From Mesobacillus selenatarsenatis SF-1 (GTDB lineage Bacteria; Bacillota; Bacilli; Bacillales; Cytobacillaceae): DNA of 64,000 nt. The DNA lies in assembly GCF_000813125.1 (NCBI RefSeq), contig NZ_BASE01000019.1:1-64000 (forward strand), in the 5' to 3' direction. Shown one piece after another: positions 37,545 to 46,811 of the stretch. The position numbers and the translations under genes were made by a program. A model generated the notes under the pieces. The model had not been told where the DNA came from, ran no database searches, and was given only the letters and a program-made list of their open reading frames with translations. Numbering within the stretch: position 1 is the stretch's first letter; each line of letters opens with the position of its first letter.

Positions 37545-38351
37545 ATGTTATTATTTCTGAGTTTCTTGAAGAAGCAGAAGACAGAGGCACCTCCTGTAAA
37601 AGCGAATACTCCCGTTCCAAAACAGGTTGCCGTAAGAAAAGGAGAAATTGGAGAGTACAAAATTGATATACAGCTAGACCAGCTGCCAAAGGATTACCGC
37701 TACTTGAGTGACCTGCTTATAAAGAACCCAAAAGCAAAGTCAGGATATTCACAGATTGACCATGTGGTGCTGACGCCATACGGTATCTTTGTAATAGAAA
37801 CGAAAAACTACCAAGGAATAATTTACGGCGGGAAAGACAGAAAAACATGGTCCGTCAATGGAAAGTTCAAAATGATGAACCCTTTTGTCCAAAACTATGG
37901 GCATATAAAAGCACTAGCTTCCTTGATTGATCGAAAGTACGAGGAGTCCTTTATATCAATGGTCTCTTTTACTAAGCGCTCTACATTCAAAGTCGATCTG
38001 GATTACCGAAAAATAGCATCAAACGAACTCATTGTCTATGATATCGAGCTATCAGAATTCATTCACCGGAAAGTATCAATATTAAAGATAAAACACAAAG
38101 AACCTCTCTTGAATGAGAGGGAGATTTCAATGATTTACGATGTCTTTTTAAATGCAGATATTAAAGACCCTGCAAGTAGACGAGAACATGAAGAAGCATT
38201 GAAGACGAGTATACTCGATAGCGATTCAGACGCGACATGTTCAATCTGTAATAAACCTGTCTCAGATAAAGTTAAAGCTTTTTGTTTATCAAATAATAAC
38301 TTCAATAGGAAGATACTCTGTTATGAGCATCAGAAGAGTGTAGTTAAGTAG
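37545..38351 (+). CDS. NERD-domain protein with C-terminal Cys cluster
   Basis: 268 residues. NERD (nuclease-related) domain about 35-150, with GEIGEYKIDIQLDQL, the segment SQIDHVVLTPYGIFVIETKN (the D and ExK residues of a nuclease core) and WSVNGKF. The C-terminal CSICNKPV plus a late CYEHQ resembles a small zinc-binding knuckle. A hydrophobic N terminus (MLLFLSFLKK) may associate with the membrane. GGAG lies 7-10 bases before ATG. Nuclease function is family inference. Confidence 0.85.
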   Translation: MLLFLSFLKKQKTEAPPVKANTPVPKQVAVRKGEIGEYKIDIQLDQLPKDYRYLSDLLIKNPKAKSGYSQIDHVVLTPYGIFVIETKNYQGIIYGGKDRKTWSVNGKFKMMNPFVQNYGHIKALASLIDRKYEESFISMVSFTKRSTFKVDLDYRKIASNELIVYDIELSEFIHRKVSILKIKHKEPLLNEREISMIYDVFLNADIKDPASRREHEEALKTSILDSDSDATCSICNKPVSDKVKAFCLSNNNFNRKILCYEHQKSVVK

Positions 38352-38424
38352 ATTATACGAGGATTAGATAGGAACGGAAAAATGGGGAGTTCCGTTGCCC
38401 TGAAGTTTTAATACATTCACTTTT

Positions 38425-38456
38425 ACGGGACACAAGAACCGTCTTCGTGTCTCGTA
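38425..38456. repeat. Dispersed palindromic repeat, copy 11
   Basis: ACGGGACACAAGAACCGTCT then TCGTGTCTCGTA: the outer arms (TACGGGACAC and GTGTCTCGTA) pair with two changes. A further short relic, GAGGCACGGTTCTAGTG, lies at 38522. Confidence 0.75.
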
Positions 38457-38541
38457 AAACTAATCCGATAGTGATCCAAAACCCTCTTTAACTGTTCAAC
38501 GCTCTCGATAATATTAAAAAAAGAGGCACGGTTCTAGTGTT

Positions 38542-40122
38542 TTACCAAATCACCTTCCAATTGTGATTTACAGTTGCTTTGATGGTGTTATGTTTGAGAA
38601 AGTAGTTTGCGAGGAGTTCTGTCATGTCGGTTTGGATTTCTTTTATAATGGTTTTGTTCTTGAACATTGTATAATCGCCTCCGCCTCCCGCGCGGTAATT
38701 GTTCATCACTACCTCAAACTCTTCTTCCGGTTTTACTTCATGACCATTGAGAGAGAGCTTTACCACTCTTTCTCCAACTGGTTTTCTAATATCGAGGACA
38801 TAGTCAATACCTTCCCACATATCATAGTTGTAATGCTGCGGCTTGGGCTCAGAGAAGTTTGGGTTTACAGCGATTTCACCTTTATCGACTATGAAATAAC
38901 TGGCCGACCGCTCAAGAGCATCCTTCAGATCCTGCCCTGATATCCTAATCACAGTAAGCGTATTGGGGTATATATAATTCGAAACAATTTCACGCATCGT
39001 TACATGCTTGCTAAAGCCTGGTGCTTCATTATGGAACAGGGCGGTACTTGAAATAGCCGCGCCACTTGCCTCTATCTGAACTTTATTGATGAACTCAATC
39101 AGGGGATGTTCATTCGTCCGTAAGTCGAACGGGTCTGTGACTTCCATGTTCCCTAAAATGGTTCCAAGTGTCTGATCAAGCCAGTTCTGTGTTTCCTGTT
39201 CATATTTTTCAACAAGTTTCAGAATGCTCTCATCCGACTCTTCACTTTCAAGCTCCATAATCTCGGCTATCTTATCGACAATCTTCCATCTCCCGTCATC
39301 TTTCACGAATGAAATAGTTGCCTTGCCGATTTGTTTGCCGTTAAATCCCGGCTGCAGGACGGTCACACCATTCAATTCCCCGGCTATTTTTCTATGCTGA
39401 TGCCCTGTAAGCAGGAGATCGATTCCTTCAACCTCATGACAAATCTGATACGCCTGGTTCTCCCCTGTTAGGTTCTCCGTTTCCCTGCCCGTTTCAAGGT
39501 CCCGCTCAAAACCGCCATGGTAAGCAAGGATCAATATATCTGGCTTTTCCTTTTCACGTATGTAATTGACCCATTTTTTCGCGGTCTCAAGTGCATCCTC
39601 AAACTTTAATACCTGAATATGTTTAGGGTTTTCCCAATTCGGGATATAGTGAGTCGTCAACCCAAGAACCGCTGCTTTCACCCCACCGTCAAACTTTTTC
39701 ACCATATAGGGAGTCCCGAATTTTGGAGTGCCCGTTGACGAGTCAACAATATTGGCTGACAGCCATGGAAAATCCGACTCGCTCACTGCCCGATTCAGGA
39801 TTTTCATTCCGTAATTGAACTCATGATTGCCGATGACGGCCGCATCATATTCTAGCTCATTCAGGATCTTGATCATCGGATTAGGGAGATTGCCTCCAAA
39901 TTTCACATAATGATAGGCCAGCGGAGTTCCCTGGATTAAATCGCCGTTATCAATCACAAGGAGATTTCCCTCCTGCTTCCGATGCTTCTTAATAACTGTC
40001 GCTGCATGTGAGAGTCCATGTGGCACATTCTCGTTCGTCCCATAATGAATCGGAAAAATAGAACCATGAACATCACTTGTCTCCAAGATAACTAGCTTCG
40101 TCCCTGCCTTTATCTCCTTCAT
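38542..40122 (-). CDS. 5'-nucleotidase / 2',3'-cyclic phosphodiesterase family protein without signal peptide
   Basis: Two-domain metallophosphoesterase. Catalytic motifs in order: SDVHGSIFP, NGDLIQGTPL, IGNHEFNYG, LAYHGGFERD and TGHQHRK (residues about 15-245). The C-terminal nucleotide-binding domain has NNYRAGGGGDYTMF. 526 residues. The usual secretion signal of UshA/YfkN-like enzymes is absent (MKEIKAGTKLVILETS), so it is predicted cytosolic. GGAGG lies 7 bases before ATG. Monocistronic. Confidence 0.9.
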   Translation of the reverse strand: MKEIKAGTKLVILETSDVHGSIFPIHYGTNENVPHGLSHAATVIKKHRKQEGNLLVIDNGDLIQGTPLAYHYVKFGGNLPNPMIKILNELEYDAAVIGNHEFNYGMKILNRAVSESDFPWLSANIVDSSTGTPKFGTPYMVKKFDGGVKAAVLGLTTHYIPNWENPKHIQVLKFEDALETAKKWVNYIREKEKPDILILAYHGGFERDLETGRETENLTGENQAYQICHEVEGIDLLLTGHQHRKIAGELNGVTVLQPGFNGKQIGKATISFVKDDGRWKIVDKIAEIMELESEESDESILKLVEKYEQETQNWLDQTLGTILGNMEVTDPFDLRTNEHPLIEFINKVQIEASGAAISSTALFHNEAPGFSKHVTMREIVSNYIYPNTLTVIRISGQDLKDALERSASYFIVDKGEIAVNPNFSEPKPQHYNYDMWEGIDYVLDIRKPVGERVVKLSLNGHEVKPEEEFEVVMNNYRAGGGGDYTMFKNKTIIKEIQTDMTELLANYFLKHNTIKATVNHNWKVIW

Positions 40123-40233
40123 AAAAAACCTCCGGGTAAATAGATCAGTTGATTGAATACATTCAAATTACCACTTTCTTTCCAGCAAACAAAATTAATT
40201 TGGCAAAAAGATGATTCAATCTTGAGATACAGG

Positions 40234-40263
40234 TGAGACGCCGGTACCGTCCCTATGTCTCCC
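40234..40263. repeat. Dispersed palindromic repeat, copy 12
   Basis: TGAGACGCCGGTACCGTCCC then TATGTCTCCCA. It overlaps the upstream end of the chemoreceptor's longest frame, which supports the later start chosen for that gene. Confidence 0.7.
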
Positions 40264-40389
40264 AATATAAAATTGCTTATTGAGAAAATACTGTATTATT
40301 TTACAAGTAATAAAATTATAAATTCTCCCCCTTTTGTACCGATAAATAAACAAGAAATTCTTTTTGAAAAGGTACTAGGGGGAAAAGGG

Positions 40390-42396
40390 ATGTTTAAGAA
40401 AATTCAAACCAAGATTATGCTTACAATGAGCGTGCTAATTGCAATCACGCTAATAGGTGTCTCGGCACTAACGTATTTTCAAACGAAAAAAGAAATTCTA
40501 TCTAATGTAAATACCAGTTCAACATCGCAAATCAATAATTTAAAGAGCAATATTGATCTTTATCTTAACTTTTATGGCAGTACGGTTGACCGTTACAGCA
40601 AAGATAACCGGATAGTTGAATATTTAAAAGAAGTGAAGCAAAACGAACAAACAGGCATTGAAGCATTTTGGCCTATTGTGAGTAATGATTTTGAGAATTT
40701 TATGGGACTTAATCAAAACGTAGCTGTTATTTACGTTGGGGCTGAAACAAAACAATTTAAAACGACTCCAGTGATTGATTTGCCGCCTGACTTTGATCCT
40801 ACTGGAAGGCCATGGTATACAGCTGCTCTTGAATCACCAGATAATGCCCTTTGGACAGAACCGTACCTGGATGCCAGTTCGGGTGAATACGTGGTTACGG
40901 TTGTTAAACCTGTTTTAGATCCAGCAACGAAGGAAGTTCTGGGGGTTGTAGGATTGGATTTGAGCCTAACGGGTTTGTCAGAAATGATTAATAAGACCGC
41001 AGTAGGATATAACGGATACTCCTTGCTTTTGGACAGTAATGGAATGGCCCTCGTCCATCCGAAAGAACAAGGCAAGGATTTAAGTAAGAAACCATATTTC
41101 TCCGTATTGAAAGAAAAGAATGCTGGTTTTACAAAATATGAGGAAAGTAACACGGAAAAACAGCTATTTTACCAAACCCTGGATCAAACAAACTGGAAAA
41201 TTGGAATGGTGTATGAAACCAATGAATTATTGGCAAGTGCACAAAAGCTGAGAAATTTGATCCTGATCATAGCATCATTAACGGTTTTCGCTAGTCTTGC
41301 CATTACCTATTTCCTGGCAAGAAGTATAGCCAATCCGATCACTTTGTTGAATAGCCAAGTCCAGAAGGTTGCTCAAGGTGACCTGACCGTTAATGTAGCG
41401 GCAAATTCTAAGGATGAAACCGGCCAGCTTACCGAACACTTTAATGTGATGGTTGAGAATATGCGTACATTAATTACATCTGTAGAAAATTCTGTAGAGA
41501 GCGTCAATGATTCTGCTTCGAATTTAACTGCAGTAGCTGAAGAAACCATCGCTGCAAGTGAGGAAGTGGCCAAAGCGATTGGTGAGGTGGCGACAGGAGC
41601 GACACAGCAAGCTCAGGATTCTGAAGAAGCAAATAATCGTACTGTAAGCCTGTCTCTACAAATTGAAAGAGTTCAGGAAAGCATGGATCAGATGACAGGA
41701 CTATCAAGACAAGCGGAAAAAACAAATCAACAAGGACTTGAACAAATGAAGTCCCTTAGGCATAGTACCGGAGAAAGTGATGGAGTCATTAAGAATGTGG
41801 GCAATGTCATTAACAAGCTAGCTTCAAAAGTCCAAGAAATAGAACAGGTTATACATTCTATAACGGAAATTTCCGAACAGACCAATCTACTTGCTTTAAA
41901 TGCAAGTATTGAGGCAGCAAGGGCCGGAGAAAGCGGAAAAGGTTTCGCCGTTGTGGCAGAGGAAGTTCGAAAACTGGCAGAGCAATCTGCAAAAGCGGCA
42001 CAACAGGTTAAAATCACCATATCCTCCATAGAAAATGAAACCAAAATTGTTGTGAAGGAAATGGAACAAACCCTTAAAATTTCTCATTTACAAAACGAAG
42101 CAGTCAGCCATACTGAAGTTGCTTTTAATGAAATCTCCCAGACCATTCATACTATTGTACATTCCATTGATACAATAAAGGCGGATGTAGCAAACATCAA
42201 TGAGCTAAAAGATGATGTAGTCGCATCCATTCAAAGCATTGCATCCGTTGCAGAACAATCGGCTGCTTCATCTGAACAGGTTAGTGCATCCACAGATGAA
42301 CAGGTACGAGCGTTAGGTTCAGTCACCCAATCTGCAATAGAGCTAAATGAGTCCAGCACCAAATTAGCGGCATTGATAAAACAGTTTAAAACTTAA
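40390..42396 (+). CDS. Methyl-accepting chemotaxis protein with dCache sensor
   Basis: Transmembrane chemoreceptor, 668 residues. A first membrane helix (about 8-28), a dCache-type extracellular sensor (about 35-270, with [14 protein letters not shown] and [18 protein letters not shown]), a second membrane helix (about 285-305), a HAMP domain, and a long signalling coiled coil. The hairpin tip [20 protein letters not shown], which contacts CheA/CheW, is intact. ATG at 40390 has GGGGGAAAAGGG upstream; the frame extends further but into a dispersed repeat. Ligand not known; dCache receptors often bind amino acids or organic acids. Confidence 0.95.
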   Translation: MFKKIQTKIMLTMSVLIAITLIGVSALTYFQTKKEILSNVNTSSTSQINNLKSNIDLYLNFYGSTVDRYSKDNRIVEYLKEVKQNEQTGIEAFWPIVSNDFENFMGLNQNVAVIYVGAETKQFKTTPVIDLPPDFDPTGRPWYTAALESPDNALWTEPYLDASSGEYVVTVVKPVLDPATKEVLGVVGLDLSLTGLSEMINKTAVGYNGYSLLLDSNGMALVHPKEQGKDLSKKPYFSVLKEKNAGFTKYEESNTEKQLFYQTLDQTNWKIGMVYETNELLASAQKLRNLILIIASLTVFASLAITYFLARSIANPITLLNSQVQKVAQGDLTVNVAANSKDETGQLTEHFNVMVENMRTLITSVENSVESVNDSASNLTAVAEETIAASEEVAKAIGEVATGATQQAQDSEEANNRTVSLSLQIERVQESMDQMTGLSRQAEKTNQQGLEQMKSLRHSTGESDGVIKNVGNVINKLASKVQEIEQVIHSITEISEQTNLLALNASIEAARAGESGKGFAVVAEEVRKLAEQSAKAAQQVKITISSIENETKIVVKEMEQTLKISHLQNEAVSHTEVAFNEISQTIHTIVHSIDTIKADVANINELKDDVVASIQSIASVAEQSAASSEQVSASTDEQVRALGSVTQSAIELNESSTKLAALIKQFKT

Positions 42397-42462
42397 TGGC
42401 TTTCATCGTTCGGTGTAAGCTATAAAAAGACCAAAATCTAGAAGTAAAATACACTAGAGGAA

Positions 42463-42495
42463 GTCATACTTCATAAAGAAGTATGGCTTTTTTTT
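42463..42495 (+). terminator. Terminator of the chemoreceptor gene
   Basis: CATACTTC (42465-42472) pairs with GAAGTATG (42478-42485), followed by TTTTTTTT. Confidence 0.9.
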
Positions 42496-42501
42496 AATGC
42501 G

Positions 42502-42572
42502 AGAAAGCGTGACGGTTCTTCTGTCGCACAAAAATGCAGATTCACTATTGGAACCGTCCCCGTGTCTCTTTA
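42502..42572. repeat. Dispersed palindromic repeat, copy 13 (two arms)
   Basis: GTGACGGTTCTTCTGTCGCA and TGGAACCGTCCCCGTGTCTC are inverted arms separated by about 20 bases, the same layout as the copies at 11241 and 27331. Nothing else was found in the 42397-42700 gap except the terminator. Confidence 0.8.
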
Positions 42573-42700
42573 AATGATAACCCCACCTGACCGTGATCAC
42601 TTTACCCGTTCAAGCAGTTTTTAATATTTTTTGTATAACACATGTTTTTTCTCCTAATAATACTTTTATCTTCGGTGTCTTTTTTAAAAGGGGGTATTCT

Positions 42701-43204
42701 ATGAAGGACCGGACGTTATTAAACCTTTTTACTTTAGCTGGTGTTGGCGGAAGTTTATTTTTTTTATTGAGGAGAAAAGGTGATACAAAAGACTGGTTTC
42801 TCATTTTTTTCATTAAAACTTTAGTATCCACGATGATCGATGGACCTATAATAAAAAGAAAATATGTGAAATATCCTCACCGTTATTTTCCTAAGTTTTT
42901 TGACTCTAATATAGTGTTTCTATACATACTGTTCCCTTTATCATGTGTTATGTACAATCAATTTACCTATAAAATGCAGATAGTAAAAACGGTCTTAAGT
43001 GTTTTTCTCTTCAGTGGGCCAATGACATTGATGGAGAGCTGGCTTGAAAAGAATACGAATTTAGTCGAGTATCACAAGGGCTGGAACAGCTATATCACAT
43101 TTGCAGTCCTTTCGTTTACTTTTTTCCTAGTCAATAGAACCATTAAACTTATTCGTTTCTTAGATGAAAAAATTGGTCATACTGCAGACACGAAAAGTGA
43201 GTAG
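42701..43204 (+). CDS. CBO0543-like multi-pass membrane protein
   Basis: 167 residues, about four membrane helices, with WFLIFFIKTLVSTMIDGPII and a tail ending HTADTKSE. The pattern of helices and the motif LVEYHKGWNSYITF match a Firmicute family of small membrane proteins known as CBO0543. Function unknown. ATG at 42701 has AAGGGGG 7 bases upstream and is preferred over an earlier in-frame ATG. A broken relative lies at 46026. Confidence 0.75.
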   Translation: MKDRTLLNLFTLAGVGGSLFFLLRRKGDTKDWFLIFFIKTLVSTMIDGPIIKRKYVKYPHRYFPKFFDSNIVFLYILFPLSCVMYNQFTYKMQIVKTVLSVFLFSGPMTLMESWLEKNTNLVEYHKGWNSYITFAVLSFTFFLVNRTIKLIRFLDEKIGHTADTKSE

Positions 43205-43214
43205 GACTTTTTTG

Positions 43215-43239
43215 AAGACCAATTTATTGGTCTTTTTTA
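43215..43239 (+). terminator. Rho-independent terminator
   Basis: AAGACCAAT and ATTGGTCTT with a 2-base apical gap are followed by TTTTAT, 10 bases after the stop at 43204. Confidence 0.85.
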
Positions 43240-43317
43240 TTGATTAGAACTAGCACAAAAAAGCAAAATCAAGGTTTTTAAATGAAACAGAGTGACGATT
43301 CTTCCAACATAAGAACC

Positions 43318-43391
43318 TCAGATTGGTTCCCCCGTTCCATTATTCTTTAACTCTTTCTTCCTGATTACCATATGCATAATTGACAACTCTT
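43318..43391 (-). pseudogene. Relic of a paralogue of the membrane protein at 19014
   Basis: Read on the minus strand, the fragment gives SIMHMVIRKKELKNNGTGEP then I and a stop, nearly the same as the end of the 19014 protein (PIMHVVIRKKSQNNGTGKPI). Nucleotide identity is also high over about 60 bases. Upstream of it the similarity ends, so only the last about 24 codons survive. Confidence 0.75.
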
Positions 43392-43411
43392 TTTAACTTT
43401 CCAAATGAAAA

Positions 43412-43450
43412 CAAATCAAAACTATGCAGCTTTATATGAAGCTGCATAGT
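43412..43450 (-). terminator. Terminator of the gene at 43497
   Basis: ACTATGCAGCTT (43421-43432) and AAGCTGCATAGT (43439-43450) form a 12-bp stem; the minus-strand tail is TTTTGATTTG. Confidence 0.85.
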
Positions 43451-43496
43451 ATCGGTTCTAAAGTTTTATGTTAGGGATTGACCTTACCATACCTTT

Positions 43497-44744
43497 CTAA
43501 TTGAAAAGGGCAGGAAACAAGAATATAACGAAAGCCGCCCAAAGTCCGTAGACCGGCAAATACTTGGTAATAGCATCTTGAATATCAGAAGGTCCAGATT
43601 TGTTTTGCAGATAACGCATATAGGAGAGCATGATCCAAATTAGATTGGCCCAGATAAGTATGTTTACTCCTAAGACAGCTACTCTATTAGGCGTAACCCC
43701 CAAAGTAGAAAGTCTGAAAACAATGGCTGACAACGCCACACTGTCAATGATGAGTGCAAGAGCAATTAAGGCGAAATTTATATAATGAGAAATGTTCTTT
43801 TTCTCGTCTGATTCACTTTCCGTAATGGAAAATATCGTAATGGCTAAAATACCAAGGAGAATTCCGTTGAAGACTATCAAGAAATTCCGATCCAAGAATG
43901 GATTTTTTCCGACCCATATAACCGTTATAAGATAAACTAACAATGTGATCAGGACAAGAGGACTAAAAATCTTGGCTATATATGGCGTAATATTCTTAGC
44001 AAGCTTAAGATTCATTGATACCAGGTATATAGCCACAATAGCAAGAGCAGCAGCACCGAATAAAACGACATTACTAAAATAGAAGTCCTCTATATCCAGG
44101 CCAATAAAGCTAAATAACTGCATGGTTAGTGCTGCTAGAACCATTCCGCTAACTGCCATGCTGGTATAGAGAATACCAAATTCCAAATTAAATTTAATAT
44201 AGGCTAATCTTGTACTTCCTTTAGAGTATTCATTTCCTGTAAATGCAAGCCCTGCCAAGACCCATAAAAATACGGGAACGTGTAAATAAACAAGTATGAT
44301 ACTGTCTTTATAATTTAATGGAAGCATATTAAGATAAACCCCGGTAATTAGGAACAACGCTGCAAGGGAATAAATAATACTTTTTTTGGGAGTATTATTG
44401 TAAACAAAATAGGCAGCAATAAAGGGGATTATACCAAAAGCCAGGTTAATTGGAGCAATTGCTTCCTGTTCGACAAAGTAGAAAATGATCCTGGTACTGA
44501 TTCCGGCCAAAATGGCCAGCATGCCCATTATGAAGAAACCTTTTTGAAGAAAGAGAGATTTTTCTGTATTTGCCGTCTCCCTGAAATGCAATCTTTCATA
44601 CCAAACACGAAGAATATGAGAATCAGGATTTTGTTCCCATGCCTGAGAGAATGACTTTTTGAAGGCTTTAGGATCTTTTCTATACATTCTCTCCAGCTCA
44701 TGAGGATCAGCCATATTTTCAATAATTAAATTGTTAATGTCCAC
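43497..44744 (-). CDS. Multi-pass membrane protein with cytosolic N-terminal domain
   Basis: 415 residues. About 60 N-terminal cytosolic residues (DPHELERMYRKDPKAFKKSF) precede ten to eleven membrane helices; the loops are short. No transport signature recognised. The start is GTG with GGGGAGG 7 bases upstream. It is the last gene of a three-gene unit behind the DUF2975 and HTH genes, 52 bases after the latter, so it is a likely target of that regulator. Confidence 0.75.
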   Translation of the reverse strand: MDINNLIIENMADPHELERMYRKDPKAFKKSFSQAWEQNPDSHILRVWYERLHFRETANTEKSLFLQKGFFIMGMLAILAGISTRIIFYFVEQEAIAPINLAFGIIPFIAAYFVYNNTPKKSIIYSLAALFLITGVYLNMLPLNYKDSIILVYLHVPVFLWVLAGLAFTGNEYSKGSTRLAYIKFNLEFGILYTSMAVSGMVLAALTMQLFSFIGLDIEDFYFSNVVLFGAAALAIVAIYLVSMNLKLAKNITPYIAKIFSPLVLITLLVYLITVIWVGKNPFLDRNFLIVFNGILLGILAITIFSITESESDEKKNISHYINFALIALALIIDSVALSAIVFRLSTLGVTPNRVAVLGVNILIWANLIWIMLSYMRYLQNKSGPSDIQDAITKYLPVYGLWAAFVIFLFPALFN

Positions 44745-44796
44745 AGTTTTACCTCCCCTAATAACCTAATTGTGTAGCAAGTTTCCTCCACATTGA

Positions 44797-45012
44797 TTAA
44801 ACGTCTTCATCACTTTTGTATTCTAAAATATCTCCCGGCTGACAATCCAAAGCCTTACAGATTGCCTCTAAAGTGGATAACCGAATGGCTTTTGCCTTTC
44901 CATTTTTCAATATAGAAAGGTTCGCCATTGTGATCCCAACCTTCTCCGACAGTTCTGTTACGCTCATTTTCCGTTTTGCAATCATTACGTCAATATTAAT
45001 TATTATTGCCAT
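44797..45012 (-). CDS. Cro/CI-type HTH regulator, YozG-like
   Basis: A 71-residue one-domain DNA-binding protein: AIIINIDVMIAKRKMSVTEL, then the HTH pair LSEKVGITMANLSILKNGKA. The end ALDCQPGDILEYK is typical of the HTH_26/YozG group. GAGGTG lies 7 bases before ATG. It follows the DUF2975 gene by 10 bases, the YoaS-YozG arrangement of B. subtilis. Confidence 0.88.
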   Translation of the reverse strand: MAIIINIDVMIAKRKMSVTELSEKVGITMANLSILKNGKAKAIRLSTLEAICKALDCQPGDILEYKSDEDV

Positions 45013-45022
45013 TGTTTACACC

Positions 45023-45505
45023 TCACACCGTTAAATCATTTTCTGATTTAATATCAATTGCTTCTTGTAAAAGTTTTTGGAGAACAGCAGCAAAGACTGC
45101 GATAACCATCGAAGCAAAAGGGACAGCCAATCCGACAAAGATAACTCCTGGTGCATCGTCTATTTCCGCAAAGATATAGAAGAGCGGCAAAACGAGCACA
45201 TGCAAAATGCTAATTGTGATTGCAGAGTATTTGATTTTCTTTAAAGCCTTTATAGATAAATCAGAGAAAGAGATATTTTTATCAATATAGCGCAAGAGTT
45301 TGAAAGCCTGATACAAAGCAAAGTAATAAGGTATTGCCGATCCATCAAAAATGATGAAAACAAAATATTTTATTAAACCAAACTCCGGAAGTAATCCTGA
45401 TGAAAGATTGGCCAGCTCAGGCACCAAAAAGATGCACAGACCGAGAACTGGAACTCCTAAAAGAATAACCGCTATTTTTAAAAACAACGTTGTAACCTTT
45501 TCCAT
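45023..45505 (-). CDS. DUF2975 membrane protein, YoaS-like
   Basis: 160 residues with four membrane helices; GLIKYFVFIIFDGSAIPYYF and AFKLLRYIDKNISFSDLSIK are the DUF2975 core. These proteins are nearly always coupled to a small YozG-like regulator, as here. Molecular function is unknown. GAGGTG lies 5 bases before ATG. It is first in the unit. Confidence 0.85.
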   Translation of the reverse strand: MEKVTTLFLKIAVILLGVPVLGLCIFLVPELANLSSGLLPEFGLIKYFVFIIFDGSAIPYYFALYQAFKLLRYIDKNISFSDLSIKALKKIKYSAITISILHVLVLPLFYIFAEIDDAPGVIFVGLAVPFASMVIAVFAAVLQKLLQEAIDIKSENDLTV

Positions 45506-45811
45506 AAAGCACCTCGCTTATATATTATGATTTTGATTCTAATACAATATTTATCGTTTTACAATAAAAATTTATTAAATACAGTAATTTTTTTATTATA
45601 ATTCAACCTAAATAAAAAGCACTCCCTATCTAAAGAAACGCTCAATTGCTTCTTATTGTTCAATTTATTGCTTATACATCAGATTGGTAAGGATGTACTC
45701 ACAGTCATTTTCTTTGATCAAACTTTAGTTTCATATCACCCCAATCCTGTCTTATTTCTGTCTGTTCTTGTGAGCTCACCTGCTCCTTTTTTGTTCAATA
45801 AGAACATCAAC

Positions 45812-45842
45812 AAAAAACAGCCAAGGGAACCCCTTAGCTGTT
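45812..45842 (-). terminator. Orphan terminator
   Basis: AACAGCCAAGGG (45816-45827) pairs with CCCTTAGCTGTT (45831-45842), with a T tract on the minus strand. No minus-strand gene ends here. The rest of 45506-46025 (520 bases) holds only this hairpin and a dispersed repeat. Confidence 0.5.
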
Positions 45843-45899
45843 ATAAAGAAATGCGGGATATTTCGTCCGTCTCTCAAAGTGGCTATTCTTTGATTTCCA

Positions 45900-45927
45900 A
45901 GACAGGGAAACCGTCCCTTTATCACAC
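45900..45927. repeat. Dispersed palindromic repeat, copy 15
   Basis: AGACAGGGAAACCGTCCC followed by TTTATCACA; single arm. Confidence 0.65.
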
Positions 45928-46025
45928 AGCTATTGAAACGCCAGACCCATGTTGTATCTCATTCGAGTCTAAGAACAATGCTTTTTGGAGAGAATTCTAG
46001 TAAAAGTCAGAAGAGGTTTATAGAC

Positions 46026-46540
46026 ATGTATTTATTATTCGTCATTGTTGTATATATTTTTTTGCAAAAAAATTCGTTAAGTGGAAAAAGTGGAAAGAAT
46101 ACTACCCTACGATCCAGTTCTATATCATATGTAATTTATTGTATAACTTCCTGTTTTACCAGCATACTTTATGGAAGTATAAAGCTGTTACAGTAGCTTG
46201 GTTAAATCACACGCTGATCGAGATTGCCTTCACATTTTTCATTGTCCCTGTCGTATTGATGCTTTACCTTGAGTATTTTCCAAAAGGCAAGGTGAGAGGG
46301 TTTTTATATTTATTAATCTGGGTAGCCTATTTCTCTGCCTTAGAATATCTCTTTGAGGCAAAGGGTCTATTTGTTTATGAAAATGGCTGGAACGGCTGGT
46401 GGTCTTTATTATTTAACCTCATCACCTTTACCATCATTAAAATCCACTTTAAGAATGCATTAGTAGCATTCGTGGTGTCGGCACCCATTATCGGGGTTCT
46501 CCTATTGATTTTTCACCCAGCGTTACACGAATTGAAATAG
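46026..46540 (+). pseudogene. CBO0543-like membrane protein gene with a -1 frameshift at A7
   Basis: An ATG at 46026 (AGAGG upstream) reads MYLLFVIVVYIFLQKN and would stop soon after. At the run TTTTTTTGCAAAAAAATTC (46058-46075) a shift to the -1 frame gives FVKWKKWKEYYPTIQFYIIC and continues without stop to 46540, a complete CBO0543-type protein with the conserved YENGWNGWWSLLFN. The junction CAA AAA AAT has the X XXY YYZ-like heptamer A AAA AAT. A homopolymer sequencing error, a real frameshift mutation or programmed slippage would all look like this. Confidence 0.7.
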
Positions 46541-46551
46541 AAGGTGAAGCG

Positions 46552-46647
46552 ATGGACTCACTATCTACTCCATTATTCATATTTTTACTCTTAATCATAT
46601 ACATCGGTATGGCTATGTACTTAGAGAGACTACGGAAAAGGAAATAA
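46552..46647 (+). CDS. 31-residue single-helix membrane peptide
   Basis: Begins MDSLSTPLFIFLLLIIYIGM and ends YLERLRKRK, a positive-inside membrane helix. AAGGTGA lies 4-5 bases before the ATG, and it starts 11 bases after the stop of the CBO0543-like gene, so it is probably co-translated. Small hydrophobic peptides of this sort are often missed. No family recognised. Confidence 0.5.
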   Translation: MDSLSTPLFIFLLLIIYIGMAMYLERLRKRK

Positions 46648-46811
46648 AAAGGGCTTCAGGTAAGTTGCCATTATCCCACTATACGCCATTTGCACATTTC
46701 GGGGAGTGCTGGCACTGTGCCATAGCCATTCCTAAATCGCCTGCATATTTAAATACATCGTAGATTATTGTTGACTAATTAGTGAAATGATTTCGGTCAC
46801 TTTAGCTAATT

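Noticed and set aside
10742-45927. Dispersed GGGACGGTTC repeats as terminators only
   Set aside because: Several lie where no gene ends, lack T tracts or have two-arm structures, so termination cannot explain the family, although single copies may act as terminators.
45656-46000. 114-codon plus-strand frame
   Set aside because: It contains an orphan terminator and a dispersed repeat and lacks a ribosome site.
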